The notes beneath the pieces were generated by a model that had not been told where the DNA came from, did not search any database, and saw only the letters and a program-made list of their open reading frames with translations. The translations under genes and the position numbers were made by a program. Of a stretch of 64,000 nucleotides of DNA, positions 39,986-54,104 are shown in pieces; the first letter of the stretch is position 1; each line of letters opens with the position of its first letter. This DNA is from Datnioides undecimradiatus (taxonomy: Eukaryota; Chordata; Actinopteri; Lobotiformes; Datnioididae). The DNA is taken from NCBI GenBank assembly GCA_008933995.1, contig WARS01000034.1:3388707-3452706 (forward strand), read 5' to 3'.

Positions 39986-42900
39986 TCATATTCCTATATT
40001 ACATTAAATGGAAACAAACCTGAGTAAACACCACAATAAGGTAGAGACATCTCTTCTCCTGCAGCATCCTGTAGATGCTTTTCATGCAGAAGCAGTGAAA
40101 TGAAGGCAGGAAAAGATGCTGCTGTGCTGTGAACTATTGTTCCCACAAAGAATGATTATTCAGGAAATGAGTAACTCCCATTTCAATGCTGCATCCCTGG
40201 TTAGTTTCTAGAGTTAAGGGTATCTTGACCTTTCTGAGGAAAAGAGGATGGTTTTGGCTCAATAACTAGTCAGACATGTTTCAGATCCCCCCAATCAAGA
40301 GGGCAGAATATACTTAGTCAGTGTAAATGTTTCTTTATTGATACATGCATTTTCATTTTACAATAAGACAATATATTGTATGAACCTGAAGGCAACATGG
40401 GAGATCCCTAAACTCCCCAGGGGGCCATGCTGATTTGACACCATTTGTGGATATCCCATAAATGCACAGCAAACGTTCATCTGCACGTGATTTATCCACA
40501 TGCTCCGACCGAGGCACCGACAGCTGAAAAATAAGCCCCCTCTGACAAACTGCACCATCTCACTGCCTCATTGCTAACAATATTGAGGGAAAAAACAAAA
40601 ACACAACTGAGTGAGTGGCAGCCCCACAAGACAGCAGCCTTCACAGGAAAATAAATTGAAATTTGAAAATAATACGTCTATTTCGCATCACTGGTGGGAG
40701 CAGATTCATTTGTTGCTTTGACAATCTGTTATTTGGAAACAAAAATATGACTTCATTTCACCGCTTGGTAATCACTATAATCACAAATGTCAGCATGTGC
40801 GTGTGTGTCTGTATGCGATACAGTATGTCAGAAGACAAGGAACTGGGAGGGAGGAAGACAGAGAGAGAGAGCGCGCACTGTGAGCTGACCCCACAGTGTG
40901 CCCTATGACCATGTTGGAGGGAAAATGAACAGATTGATAATGACTTGTAAGGGAATCCCAAGTAGCCCTCCACACCACGCCGGCAGATTCCCCTCAGCTG
41001 GAGCAGGTAGCTCTCAGGCCGTGGGAGAGCTTAAAGAGGCAACAACGCAACAATACGGTATTCAGGGGAACAGCAAAGAAACGGGCAACAAATCGAAGCC
41101 TAACTAAAACGGCTTTTAACATCAAAACAACTCAAGATATGCTTGGCCTAACACGTCGGGACTTCAGCCTGCTTTTCACTGGCACTCCCCAACTGTTGGA
41201 ACCGACAACCATTTTCAACTCATGTTTAATCGGTTTAGAGCCGCTCATGCGTGTAATGCACATTTATCATGAATGAACAATGCCGGCCCACCCACTGAAC
41301 ACAGTAGCGCGTCGCCCCCACATGCCAAAACATCCATTTATGTTAACCACAGAAAATGTCGGGAATTTTTTTTTCCTATTTTCGGTTTATTTTGACTTTT
41401 TCTGACAGGCTTATCCCATCCCTGCACTTTGATTGTACAAATTTAATAATGTTGCTCAACTCTCGCACACAGCTGAAGAGCAGAGTCTCTGCTGGGGAGG
41501 AATATACAGTCTACTGGCTAAAGCTTGTTCTCACACCATGCTTTGTGCTGTATGTGAGGCCCTACCCTTATAATAGCCAGGACCTCTGTATTGCAGTCAT
41601 CAGTATAAATGCTGGTAAGTCAGTTCTGTTTCTTGGGAATTCTGGTTTTGCTTCCAAGAATTACCAAGTTCCACAGCCGTCCATCTACTATATACATACA
41701 CTTGAATAAATGGTTTAGTCAAACATGCTGGAATCAGAGCAGTAAGGCTGACTGCAGAGGTAGAACCAGCTAGCTCATCGAGGACGGAAGACTGTCCTGG
41801 TGTCACTCCTGCTCTAAGGGCATGGTCAGACATTAGGACCCAGACATAAAGCATGTGAGATATATGAAACAAAAGGTACAGTGGATTCCTCCTTAAAGAC
41901 GGTGCACTTGAAGAGAGAACTGTTCCAAATGAAGCTTCTTTTAAACTTTAACCTTGAACGAAAATAAGGACGAGCTGTGAAATGACTGCCAACAGGTTTT
42001 GCATGATTCCCGAGCTGATGGACAATGAAAGATTCATCTTATTTAACTTTGAAGTCCAAACGGCATCCTCTGATCTTGCCGGAGTGAAGTAAAGGAGGAA
42101 TCCAAGTTAGCGCATGGTGTAAATACCGTCCATATGGAGAGGAGGGGAATCAGTGGGAAGGGCGTGTTCGCGGCCGTGTACAAGCTACAGCGCACTCCCT
42201 CCCCTGCTGATAGATTCCCCTGCAAAATAATGGACTGATACACTCGAGTAAACAAATACATGTTTGACAAACTCTGCTGTCATCACTCAGTAGAATTACA
42301 AGCCGTCCTGCAGCAATTGCATACATTAGCATGAGAATTTGAACTTTCTTCAGAATTACACTGTAAAGTATCGGCGCTGCTGCAGGATGTAGGTCAGAGT
42401 AATGTACTGAGGGTTTCTGCGACGTCATGCTATGTCTGTTTGTGGCCAAATACGTGAAGCATGCTCTGAAGCTGGTGGGCGAAGCCGAGGCTGTCAGTCA
42501 TTCATGAGCGCGGCGCTCTCTGCTTACCACAATGTTAACTACTTTGGAAATATAAACTGAGCTTGTGTATGAATTATGAATAGTTACTCGAGCTGGACCT
42601 TGAATTCCTACCACATCCTGCACATTGCTTTAAATATTTATCTTCTGTAACAAATATTTATTTGCATTTTTCTTGCTGCCCAAGCATCTGTTCTGAGGCC
42701 TGTGCATGAAATGAAATCAAAGCAAAAAAATGACTCACTTGTTGTTGTTTCTGTGTGCACCCATGGAAGGTTCATATCCAGGATGGATTAAGACCAGAGA
42801 CTATTTTTAGTCTGGTGCAGACTTGCTATTATCCTAGTTTATTCTATTACAGCTCCCATTTTTCTCCCTCAACAACTTGCAACATGCTCAAAGAAAACAT

Positions 42901-45394
42901 GTCTTTTGACCCCCAGGACGGTAATATCTTTCATCTATAGATCAAAGAACTCATCTATAGACTCAGACATGATCTTTGTAGTGATATTTCCCGGATTTGT
43001 CAGTATTCATCTCATATTACCAGGGTCATTAAATCTTCTGCTATTGGCTGCTGTGCTCCAGCCTGCAGCTGTAATAGCCTCCCGGTGTCAAGCTGCGAGT
43101 GGCTCACCTTTGAACAGCCCTGCATGGGGTGCCTAGAGCCCTTTCATGTCCATAATCACAGGATGCATAATCATAAAATGGCCTTGGATTGCCTGCAACA
43201 TGGTGATATAAATTGACCAAAAGCAGCTGCGGACAAAATGGTTGATTAAATAGACAAGACATTGTAAATTAATAACTTTTGTATAACTATTAATTAAGAA
43301 TGAGCAACAGCCCACTTATGTCCAGTTATTAAAATGAAAGTGTAATTGCAATCAACCATTCTCCAGTCATTTGAAGAGATGGATTATCTCTAAAATACAG
43401 TTTGTAAATTTTATTATTTTTACCCAGTGGTGTCTTCCCAAGGACACCTTTAACAGCATGACATCAAGATATTTTTATGGTGTCACCAAAAAATATAATG
43501 AAAATAGGCTGAGATACTTTTTTGTTTGTTTTTAGCACCCCGGTGTCCACAGTCAACAATGTTATTTGCACCCTGGCGCACATCACGTGTTAAGTCTGAC
43601 AGCGTTTGCCACCCAGGGACCGCCACACAGCCTCCCATTAACTCCATAGCGTGCTGTGTGTCCACACTGGGACTTCAAATCATGTAAGCAAAACCTGAAA
43701 GTTGCAGGAGCCACAGTTTGTTGGTCTTATTCAACAGTATAAACCCAAAGATCTATCCTGTTCTACACGTTATTCTTCCTTCATTGTCTGCTCTTTCTTT
43801 GAAGTCAACTCCATTCTGTTGTGCATCAAAATGTAACTTCAGGAGATCAATAGAAAAACTTCCTATCTCAAACACAGTCGCTATTTACACACCTACACTG
43901 TGTGTTATTGTACTGTGAACATCTTTTCTTACTGCTCTTGCTTTCTCTGTGATAGCCGGAGCATAGTGGCTGGTCAGGTGGATGGTGTCCCACATACCAC
44001 CCCTGATGGCAATCTCTGAGGTTGTCTGCAAGACCAGGTCTGTACAGACTGCACAGACCATGTGCTTAACTTTAAAGAGCAACAGGAGCAGACACCAAAT
44101 ATATTTACATCCATCGACACATACAGCACACTTTGATTTGGTGAGGTAATGACCACTGTGCAGAGGAGCACTACTGGCCTTAGGATGCATATCTGTGCTA
44201 AGCCTTGGAGGTATCTCTTAAACATGTATCTGACAAGAGCCATGTTTAGGTCATATAACTTTGAACCTTTGATAATATGTAATTAAATTCAATTTGTACA
44301 GAAGAAGGTCTACATCTGCCACAAAAGCCTGCCTTGATGTGACCTTTCCCCACAAACAAGCAAATAGATTCTTAATAACAAGGGATTTTAAACTCTGCAT
44401 TAAACAGGCACAGCTATTGGGAAATTGGAGCTCTATGTAGGGTCCATGAATCCGTCTAAGCTCTCCCCTGCTGAGGAGCCTCCGACCTTCATGAAATTTA
44501 TAATTCAGAAATAAAGCAATTAACATAACTGAAAAATATCATTGGCTTCACTCATTTTAACTTATTAATGAACAGAAACTTTATGATTTTACTCATCTGT
44601 TAGCTACATTAAAGATAAACAATCAGCGGCCTGTATAAGATTGAAAAAGTAGCAGACGGAATCATTTATTTCAAGCCCTCGGCTCTCAGGTGAGCTCAGG
44701 TCAACTGTCCACGGTTTTGCATTTTTACTCCACAAAGGCTCAATTACTGCACGCCCATGTGCATGTAGTCCGGTGGTAACCTGCTGCATCCACACCCAAC
44801 TTCCTAAACCCCCAACATCACAAACAGCCACTTGTAAAGCGCGAGAGGGCCGAGACCGCAGTGTTGAATAATAGCAGTCGCCACTTGAACAAATTTCCTT
44901 AAATTGTTGCCATTGTTGAGGTTTGTTGCAATCTCCCATGCGGCCCAGCCCACCCTTATTTCCCCTCTCCTCCTCTGGAACAGAGATTAGAGAGAAGCAT
45001 AACACGGCCCACTGATATTTCACTTCAGGAAGATGTGAAAGAGGGTTTGGGTTCTAAAGTTCAGAGAACCTATAAAAGAGCTGCTTCTTTTATTTTTCTT
45101 TAACAGCAACGGAAATGAGTCCATCAGTTTATTTTATTGTTACTTCAGACAGTAGGCAGATAGGACTGTTAAAGAAGTGATGGAACACCTGTTGAGGACG
45201 GCGCTTTAATGCACTCCTCTGCTCATGACACTGCTGCCATGCAATCTGCTAATAACGTCAAGGTATAATTTGTTGTTATGTTGTGTTTATGGTGTTATAT
45301 GCCACACCGACCAATTAGAACTGCTGCCTGGGTGCAGTATAAACTATAACATCTGCATATTTCTGTATAGTTTTTATCTAATTGTTATAACTTG
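39986..45394. other. non-coding sequence, no gene seen
   Basis: About 5.4 kb without recognisable genes or transposons. The 9-mer CATCTATAG occurs twice at 42932-42940 and 42952-42960. An open frame of 139 codons on the minus strand at 44604-45023 has no domain I recognise. Confidence 0.5.
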
Positions 45395-45612
45395 GACCCA
45401 CAGAGACAACAGGGCTTACAAAACAACTCAAAAATGCAAAGCAATGCAAGTTGGATCACAGAAGGAAAAAAAAACAAACTGCTGGAACGTGAGACACAGG
45501 GGTGCAACAATGAACTGGCACAAAGGGAGGACACACAATATACACTCTAAAGGAGGAGGGATAACAGGGCACAGGTGAACTCAATTAGGGCGGGGCAAAC
45601 AATCAAGCTGCT
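45395..45612 (-). mobile_element. fossil gypsy-like LTR fragment (broken)
   Basis: Read on the minus strand this segment shows a GGGGCGGGCAAAC-type entry, an ATTGAGTTCACCTGTG block and a run of short T- and C-rich words. This is an interspersed fish repeat that I associate with Ty3/gypsy LTRs. The block resembles the TTAATTAGTTCCACCTGT segment near 7349-7366, so the two are probably related families or copies in opposite orientation. It is a partial, old fragment with no internal coding region and no second LTR seen in the window. Confidence 0.35.
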
Positions 45613-46810
45613 GTGAAAACACTTGGTACTATTTCTGTGCATTCTTCCCCATGACATGCTGCAAAGCAACACTGTTGGGCTGCCACAGCTTAAGAATGTC
45701 AAGGAAACACAGCTTCTTTGTTAAAAACAAGCCCAGCATCCATTTAAATATCTTAATTGATACCTGATTTGTGCTAAATGGTAGTAATTGGATTTCCATC
45801 CAAGTGTTCACCACATTTTACAGAACTTGGAAGAAAATCACCAAACTGTTCACGTTTCAGTTCATTTGTGTCAAGCAGTGAGGTTCAGATCTGCAGAAAC
45901 GGCCGATCAGTCATGCTCACTACCTAGGGAAAACCTGTTCTCCATCTGCCATTAAGCATATTCTTCGTTTAGTGTTTATGCCGTTGTCAAGCAGAGTCTA
46001 CCATTCATAACGTCCGTTAGAAAGTAAAAATGTGGTAATATTTCCCAGAGACCATTGCTTTACTGGAAAGTATCAGCATTACTTACTCCAAACTTAAACA
46101 AACCTTGACGTCCGTGGTTTGTAGGAAATGTGTCTGCACAACCACTGTAGACATGACAGAAAGCATGATTTGCATGTGGAACGCTGACATGAGCTACCCA
46201 AATTTATATGCAATCATTAATTAATAAATAATAGACACAACCGGTGTCTTTCAGCAACTTCGTCATCCTCGATCAACCATAATAAAACATTTCCACATGA
46301 TCTTGACTTTTCTTTTGACCTATAATTAATCTACCTTCACAGTCAGCAGCTATTTTTTTTCCACCCCCACCACCACACAAATCTTTTCACGAATGATAAA
46401 GTCTCATTTATTACCACAGGTACTTAATCTTCGGACTCATTGGAAACATCTGGTTGATAAATGGCTTGCATGAAATTAAATAGCAAATGAACACAGAGGG
46501 TATCATGGATGATCGCTCGGCGCTCCTGGGGTATCCAGGGTAATGAACACATAAATTACACAATATTTAGGCAAAATGAACGCAGCTGTTATTAACATGA
46601 GACCGGGAATTTTGGATGTGAGGTGTTGTGTTAAGGTGATCTGGCTCACCACAGGTGCTAACATAGGAGGTAGGGAGCACCGGTACTGACTTCGAAATGC
46701 AGAAAACACTCCAACATAGGTTATTGTTGTCCTAAGTTTTGTGATTTATTGAATTTATACAAGAAAATCTCTATTTTTATGACAATACAGTCATATAAAG
46801 GTAAAAATGT
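45613..46810. other. non-coding sequence, no gene seen
   Basis: Unique-looking AT-rich sequence; no gene or named repeat was recognised. Confidence 0.5.
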
Positions 46811-46830
46811 GTTGTTGTTGTTGTTGTTGT
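46811..46830. repeat. (GTT)n microsatellite
   Basis: Nearly seven GTT units in a row. This is the only clear trinucleotide tract in the window. Confidence 0.95.
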
Positions 46831-47032
46831 AGATGTTTATGGCACTGAAATGAAGAGAAAATGTGAAACGTGACACAGCCTCAGCGAGGTTTGCAACAGC
46901 TCCGCGCTCAAGCTGATAAATCCTCCTTTCAGGAATCAACCTTTTCAATAGATGCTCCCAAACATGACAGACACAGTCAGAAACATATTAGGAGGTGATT
47001 GGGGAATAGAGAGCCCGTGCTTAGGATTCATT

Positions 47033-47052
47033 ACACACACACACACACACAC
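47033..47052. repeat. (AC)n microsatellite
   Basis: Ten AC units. It opens a 450-bp block of mixed simple repeats. Confidence 0.95.
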
Positions 47053-47132
47053 GAGTGATAGCATGAAGCGCTTCATATATAATGTGATTTTTCTAGCCAC
47101 TGGGCCCTCTCGCTTGTTTACCCCCGGAGCAT

Positions 47133-47171
47133 AAAGAGAGAAGAAAGGGAGAAGGAAAGGGAGGGAGAAAA
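47133..47171 (+). repeat. 39-nt homopurine run
   Basis: Every base from 47133 to 47171 is A or G, mostly in GAGA, GGAAAGG and GGGAG words. Uninterrupted purine runs of this length can adopt triplex (H-DNA) structure and may stall polymerases. It lies between an (AC)n tract and (GT)n tracts. Confidence 0.9.
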
Positions 47172-47340
47172 CACAGAGCTGAGGAGAAGTTTGCTAGAGG
47201 CCTTTGCCATGGTTTTGTATCTTCTGGCATTTGCAATTAGCACCCGGCTGCCGACTGACACTGAGAAACAGATGCCGTCCATCAGTTTGTCACGACTCTT
47301 ATTTCTCTCTTTGTTGGGCAGAGATTGTGCCCCTGTGAAC

Positions 47341-47489
47341 TGTGTGTGTGTGTATCCATGTGTGTAGCCTTCTGAGCAACGGAGCTGCCCTGTAATGAGG
47401 GTATGACTACTTGTCTTCAAACGCTCACTGTTAATTATACTCCCTCCATTGTGTGCGCACGTGCCTGTGAGTGTGTCTGTGTGTGTGCG
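47341..47489. repeat. (GT)n-rich simple repeats
   Basis: A (TG)n tract at 47341-47353 and an imperfect GT/GC tract at about 47469-47489, with intervening non-repetitive sequence. Together with the (AC)n tract at 47033 they place alternating purine-pyrimidine DNA of opposite phase on both sides of the homopurine run. Confidence 0.8.
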
Positions 47490-49706
47490 CATGGTGCATT
47501 AAAAGAGGAGGGCGGATAATGGGAGAGGCAGGAATAGGGGATCAAACAGTAACCTAAAGCCATTCAGCAGCACGACACACGCATGATTGGGTCACAGTTA
47601 CAGTAGGAGTAACAGCTATTGGTCATTCCTGGAATAAGCTGCATAATGCAAGGCTTTCTCAAAGATTTCAATAACACAACGCAGCTGCAGAAACACTGAG
47701 ATGGTCTAAGATAATTGGCTCAACCTGAATCGTCTCCATTCCTCCAGCATTTGTTGGAAATTAGCGAAACACATGTGCAAAGGGGTGATGATGATTTACG
47801 GTCGACGCTTTTAATTTTAAATCAGCTGTTTTGTGGTCAACAGCTGGGTATGAAACCTGACTCATTAATCAGAGCTTAGGGCTATCTGTTGTATAACACC
47901 CTGTAAACCTTGAACACATGTTCCATAAACAGCGAAACTTGTTCTTTCCAACATTGATGATGTTGGTTTTGCCTTATTTTCAGATGACTAACTTGTTGCA
48001 TGGTGTCATCTTATTTAAAGATTTCACAAATTTTCTCTCTGCATTCCTTTTTTGAGACATGAACACCTACACCCATGTCATTTTAAAGATAATTAATAAC
48101 TTTGTTACACATCTCTAACATTATATATGTAGCTGAGCAGGCTTGAATCTACCTACAGACCCCAGTGCAACATTCTACTTTCTGTTTAGGTCACCTTAAT
48201 TATGAGGAAAGCTGTAGTTCTGCACGGAAACAATCCTTGAACAACTGGATTGATGATTAGCTGATAGTTTACACGTTTAAAACTTTGCAAGACTGAGCGT
48301 ATCCTCTATGCCGTTCCTGTGTCACATGTCCCGCCCACCTCATCTGCTACGTTCAGCTAAGCTTGTCGCCCATTCTTGGCAGAGCAGAGAGGAGAGGTGC
48401 TTCTGGGACACTTCTGAAACGCGCCACTGTGCGTCCCGGGGAATCCCAAACAGTTTCAAGATTGCAGGTTTTATCACAGAGGCATTTGTTTCTTCTTTGC
48501 ACGCTTGCAGTCATTGTTGCAGAGAGATCAAATGTGTTCTTAGTGTTAGCTGGTTAATCAAGCACATGCCTCAAAACAGAAGTCCTGAATATTGATGCAA
48601 GAACATGTTTCTGGATGTAACGGAGCCTCTCAGGAGCCAAAGAGGGACTCACGCAGTGACTGATCTGTTCAGGACCTCCTGACAAATTAAATAGTTGTTT
48701 TAATAATGAAAGTTTTGTCATTTAGATACAAAGCAGGGGTCAAAATGGAAGAATACAGGGCTTGTTTGATTTAAAGATTGTTGGGAAATGTTTCTGCTGT
48801 AAGTTGTTGAACACAGTTATTATGTTTTACTGTGCACACAAGGTTTAATCTCAGTATATTAGTATTACAAGTGGTAAATCTAACTACTCCACTCTGGCCC
48901 ATCATGACATGTTTAACACTACCAGCTCCTGTAATGGAGCTTCACTTTTCATAATTTTGCAGGGCAAGAGAAAGCAAGATGTATTTCTTTTTATATGATT
49001 TCATACAGCCAACATTTATGACCATTTATGAACCCACTTTCCCCCATAAGTCACAAGCAGGGCTCATATTGTTGGGTTCAGTATCAGGTCTGGGGAGCAC
49101 TTCTGCAGCCTCTGCACGGTAGTGAAAGATTAACAAAGTGTAAATCAAAGTACTTTTACACATGAGGCATGATGGGTGAGATCAATCACCGCTGGACATT
49201 GTGGACAAGCCTATTACAGCAAGTGCCACATGGCGTAAATCTTTCTCAGACAGAGGTGGCAGCGAGCTTTGGGATCAGAATTCACAAGTGAATTATCACT
49301 AAATTATACTTCTCCACCGGCACAGAGGAAGTAAAATGAACAATTTAAATATATTTAAATATTCAAATTCATCTTTAATTAAAAGTTTTATGCAATGAGA
49401 TATAACAAATGTGCTTAATTTAATTCCTCAGCTCAAAAACTAAATCCTTTACAGTAAAGTTTGGACTGACCCGGTGTTGTGACTGAGTAAATTTCCCTTT
49501 GCCTTGGGTCTATTACGGCTCTATAGGGTACTTTCCACCAGTGTCTGTTTGACAGAGCCATCACTTTAGGTCCATTACTCTCTGTCTGCTCCTTCCACCA
49601 ATAATGCCACTGCAACCATTGTGCGGGATCTTGATGGAAAATGATATGCTTGTTGGCAGCTCAGTGTAGCAATACTGCAGTGACCCGTAACATGTCATAA
49701 TGAAAT
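47490..49706. other. non-coding sequence, no gene seen
   Basis: No gene was recognised. A segment at about 49440-49640 has short words recalling degraded MITE-type repeats of fish, but no terminal repeats or target duplication could be found, so it is not called. Confidence 0.5.
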
Positions 49707-49739
49707 GAAAGGAGGAGGAAGAGAAGGGAGGAGAGGAGG
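49707..49739 (+). repeat. 33-nt homopurine run
   Basis: All bases from 49707 to 49739 are purines, dominated by GGA and GAG triplets. It is the second long homopurine run in 2.6 kb. Confidence 0.9.
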
Positions 49740-52700
49740 CGCCCGCTGTTTCAGAAATGCTTTTCCTGCGGTGGGTTGAGCAGAAAAGAAGGGTTGTCGT
49801 TGTGCTATTCAGGGAAGCTACAGCTTGTTGTTTTGTTTGTGAGTGGCCAAATAAGCTTGGATCATGGCAGCATTTGAGGTCTGTTCAATTAGAAAATGCC
49901 AGCAACAAACATCATCCTAATACAGAATCCAGTACGTAAAAGAATACTGACAGAACTCCAAATAAAAACAAATTATGCTCCTTCTCCTAAAAGTCTAGCC
50001 ATATATATATATTTTTTGTTCTAATGCAGTTGCACATAACTTTCTTCCTCTGAGACAACCATATTAATTTCCAGTGGGTTTTGCAGCAGTGTTGGAACAT
50101 TTTCTAGTCCAGTAACGCTCTCAGCTGTCCAGATTTTAGCTTTGGGATAAAGCTGTTCATCAATATCGAATGGACTCTCCAAGAGCACCTTACAATGGTG
50201 CATATGAAATCTATTTCAGTACGTGGTGTACCCTTAGAGACCACAAGCACTTTGGGAAATCAGTATCTGTTTTCCACCTATGTTCATTCACATCTGCAGT
50301 GGCAGCAAAACACTGAGTGGTGCGTAAGGGAAAATAGAGAAGTCGAAGAGGGCGGTAAAGCTGAGCACCTCTATCTCGGGATGATGACTGCAGCAAGCTG
50401 GCGTGGCGAAAGGGGGTAGCTGGTTCAGTAGTACAGTTAATGCGTTGTGTCCAAAAGTATGCTGAAGCTGTTTTACCAAGTGACAAAACAGAAAGTATGA
50501 GTGTAACATGTCTTGTAACAGTAATAACAGGATAGAAGTTGATTTTCATATCATGAAGTACTTGTATTCAATCTATAGAAGAGGAAAAGCTGCTTGACTC
50601 GCCAGTTGTGCTTATTGCTAACTGCGGTTGCAGCATTGTGTAACGTTGTTGTCAGGGCTCTGTATAAGCGATCCTGAATGTTCCTGGTACAATAAAGGCT
50701 GAATAAAAAGAAAACAGTGTTTCAAGGTGCTGTCGGAGCACTGCACAACGACTCGAGGCGAAGGATGAGATGGATGGTCGGGTCAACAAATAGTGACATT
50801 GACACAGGGCATCAGTGTTCACATCCTGCCTGCCACCAGAAGTCAATGTTTCTTTTAAAGTGGAGCTTGACTGATTTTACATATCAAAGTCTGTTTGCAG
50901 ATGTAGCACCGCATATGTGAAAACTGTTGCATAAAGCCTTTCTGTGGCTGCAGAGGGAACTATGCAAATTCTGATAGATTGCCTTTGAGGGATGTGACTA
51001 TCCTGAGCCTGACAGTGTTATTTAACTGTAACTGTGATCTTTCCCTAACCTTAATCTAGCTGATTTTTGTTGCACAAACCTACACTACACCGTGTTTATA
51101 TAGAGTTTGCATATCAGAAGAAGTTATTCCCGTGATATTGGATATCATTCTGGAAAGGCAAAGAACTCTTTAGTAGCATTTAGAGTGAAACTACGTAACT
51201 TTGGCAATATTTCACTCACTAACATGGACTGTAGCTGCCAGAGTATCTTTTTTTCTAATTTAACTCTTGCCCTTAGCAGTCAGTATCAGTTTGACCACAA
51301 CTTAACTAAAAAAACTTTTCAAGAGTTAGTTCAGGCTTTTTTTTTCCTTGAGAGCAGTGCACTTTATTTGCTCTTGATTTACACTATACAAATAGCATCA
51401 TGTGTAGGAACTTAGGATATTTGACATTTGAGTGTGATTCAAAGTAATCAAAAAGAACCAATTCAAATTAAAACAGGGGTTTTGGATAGATCTTTTTCTC
51501 AGCATGGCATACTGCTATTAGCTCCCATCATCCACCTCCTTAAGACTGTAGTGTTACTAAATGCCAAGACCGCAGAGACCTGCACTTTTGCAGCAGTTTA
51601 CATCCAAGTTTGAGTTTGGTTTTCACCAGTTCAGTCAATCAAAGGGTTGCAAACTTTGACTAAAGCACTGCGCTACAGCTCCAAACCTGCCCATTCAAAA
51701 GCCATGAGCATGAAAATGTGAATTTGTTTCATGCAAACCTCGGTGTAGTTCTTCTCACCAAAAAAAAAAAAAAAATCTATTTTGGAATCGTTCAAACCAA
51801 GATCACCCACCAACTAACTTTTGGCTTCATCACTTTGGTGATGCTTGCTAAAAGCCTGCCAACCCCCGCAGTACAGCACAGCTTAATGCCAGTGATAAAT
51901 ATGAGTTTTGGTTAAAAATCTGGCTCTTTCATGCCCAGAAAATAAACAAACACTGCCTCTTTTTTCCGCTCTTGGCACAGCCGATACAAGTAACCCACAC
52001 CAGCGTGATCTCTCGCCCTCAATCTTACTGTAGGACCACAGGAGGAGGAGGATTCATGCATAACATCTCTGACTAAAAACATCCCATTACAGCTGATTCA
52101 GCTTTCCTCTTCAAAGTCCATAGAGGTTTACATCCTCCAAGTTAATCACATTAGGTCTCTAAATAATCATGTTTGTGTTGGGCCCTACAAACATGCGGAA
52201 CAAATACCAGAATCATATTTGGAAAGCTTGATTCCACTTTATTCAGTCCTCTAGAAACCCAGTGAACAGGCTCTGCTCGACACGTGTAATATTCATTGCA
52301 GAATCTCCCAGGAAGTACTAATGCAATTTCCTTTTAAAATAAGACCATACTGCAGTTTATTCTCGGTTTCTAAAAAAGTTAAATCAATATGTGAGCCGAC
52401 TACTTCTAGAGCATAACGGGTTTACCGAATTAAGAATAAATGGTTCTTTTAAATGCAACATTATGCAACTACTTCAATTTAAAAAAACACCTTTAAAAGA
52501 AGTTAATGACACACCGGCCTGTAATTGGGAGAATGGTGCATCTTTCATTCCCACTCCATGCCCCAAATGCCTGCTCTTGCGCGATTTAATTTGGGTTGTA
52601 CGGTGCGATCGCCGGTGAGAAGTGGGTAACTCTTTCCGGCACTGCATCGTACACTGCCAACTTTGTTGACCTAGCCATAAGAGGAAGCCAGCCAAGTGTT

Positions 52701-54104
52701 CTCAGTGTAGACACAATAGCAGAGGCAAACATACCCAGGGGGATGTTGATTGAGGAAGAAAAGAAGTGAAAATGGGGAGTGACCAAGAGACAAGGCAGAT
52801 TTTGGACCATCTTGGTGAAACGTTCACAATCTAAAAAGCTGCAGAAAAGACGTCCAGCTGTCCGTGTCGCTGCTGTCCTGGTTAGTAATATCAGCTGGCT
52901 GGCTTTGTCCTCTGTTTTGGCTCTTCCTTGACAGCGACTGTGTTAGCAAAGTTGGGAACTTGCTAGCCAGCCCATACTTACTTGTATTTAACGCTCATTG
53001 CTGTACCGGGAGTGCAGTTACAAATACTACGAATTCTCTCATAACAGAACATTGCTCCAGGCTTCCACAGAATATGCTCCAATAAGGCTGCAGGATCATG
53101 AGTTTGTCCTTTTTAATCAATACTTGGAGCTCCTTGAGCAGCCAGGAATCACTGTAACTTCACCCCATGCTTGCTTAATGAACATCCCGCTCAGAACAGA
53201 TGTTTAAGCCTAAACACTTCTATTGCAGTCTTATATTATTAGTCACTTACAATCTTGTTCATAAATGTTGAATGCCGCCATGAATTGCAAATCATTTCAA
53301 AGCTATGCGATAATGGAGGTGTTTAATGCTTAAATGACGTACGCATCCTTGTTTGTAAAGAGAAATGCAGGATTGATTAGACATTTTGTACTTAAACTGC
53401 TCAGCCTGCAGCCATTAAAGAATACATATTGTCAAAAGCTGTAAAGCAAAACCAATTCCACATAATGATCATGGTGATTACCATTCTTAAGGATGCACAG
53501 ATATAATATAGATATGACGCGCTTTGCTTCATTTGCTCTCATGTGTAGTGAGAGATAAGAGAGAATGCAATGTTCTTTTTAATTCTCTGTGCCTCTGTTG
53601 AGGAATACGGTATATTTACATTAAAACTAATTTTTGGAGCATTAAACGTAGCACAGTTTGCAATGCAGCGACTGCAAATAACTGAATTAAAACGGACACA
53701 AGAATATGTAAATGACAAAAGACAAGGACTCAAGCTAACAGACATTCTACATGTCTGTTTCAAGGTTAATGGGGTACGTTCTCAGCTTTTCTTTAAAACA
53801 TTTTCTACCACCCCAATATTCTCAGTGAGACAGCTCCATAACCTGAGGCTATATGTGCTAAAGGATGCTTCACAACTCTAGTGCGAGTTGTAGAAGTGCC
53901 CGAAAGGTCAGAGTTGTAGAATCCTTGAGGGCCGCCTTGAAAATGATACTTCAATGAATGTATAGAACCACAACATTATTTTGACTAAATTCTAAATTGT
54001 GCATCATGTCCATCTGATAAACATTTTCATATTTCATCACCTCAGTGAAATGCAGAGATCAAAAGACTTCATTTTATTTTATTTAACTTTTTATTAAGTT
54101 TTCT
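49740..54104. other. non-coding sequence, no gene seen
   Basis: About 4.4 kb with no supportable gene. Contains an (AT)n spot near 50001-50011 and a 16-nt poly(A) run at 51760-51775. Several 60-100-codon open frames are present on both strands without any domain. Confidence 0.5.
51760..51775. repeat. poly(A) tract, 16 nt
   Basis: Run of 16 A; no retroposed gene body was recognised upstream of it. Confidence 0.9.

Noticed and set aside
44604-45023. Open frame of 139 codons, minus strand
   Set aside because: Trp/Ser-rich with no motif known to me. Treated as chance.
48731-48740. CAGGGGTC, like a hAT left tip
   Set aside because: No partner tip or 8-bp duplication was found nearby.
49440-49640. 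Segment with words recalling degraded fish MITEs
   Set aside because: No terminal inverted repeats or target duplication could be identified; resemblance is from vague memory only.
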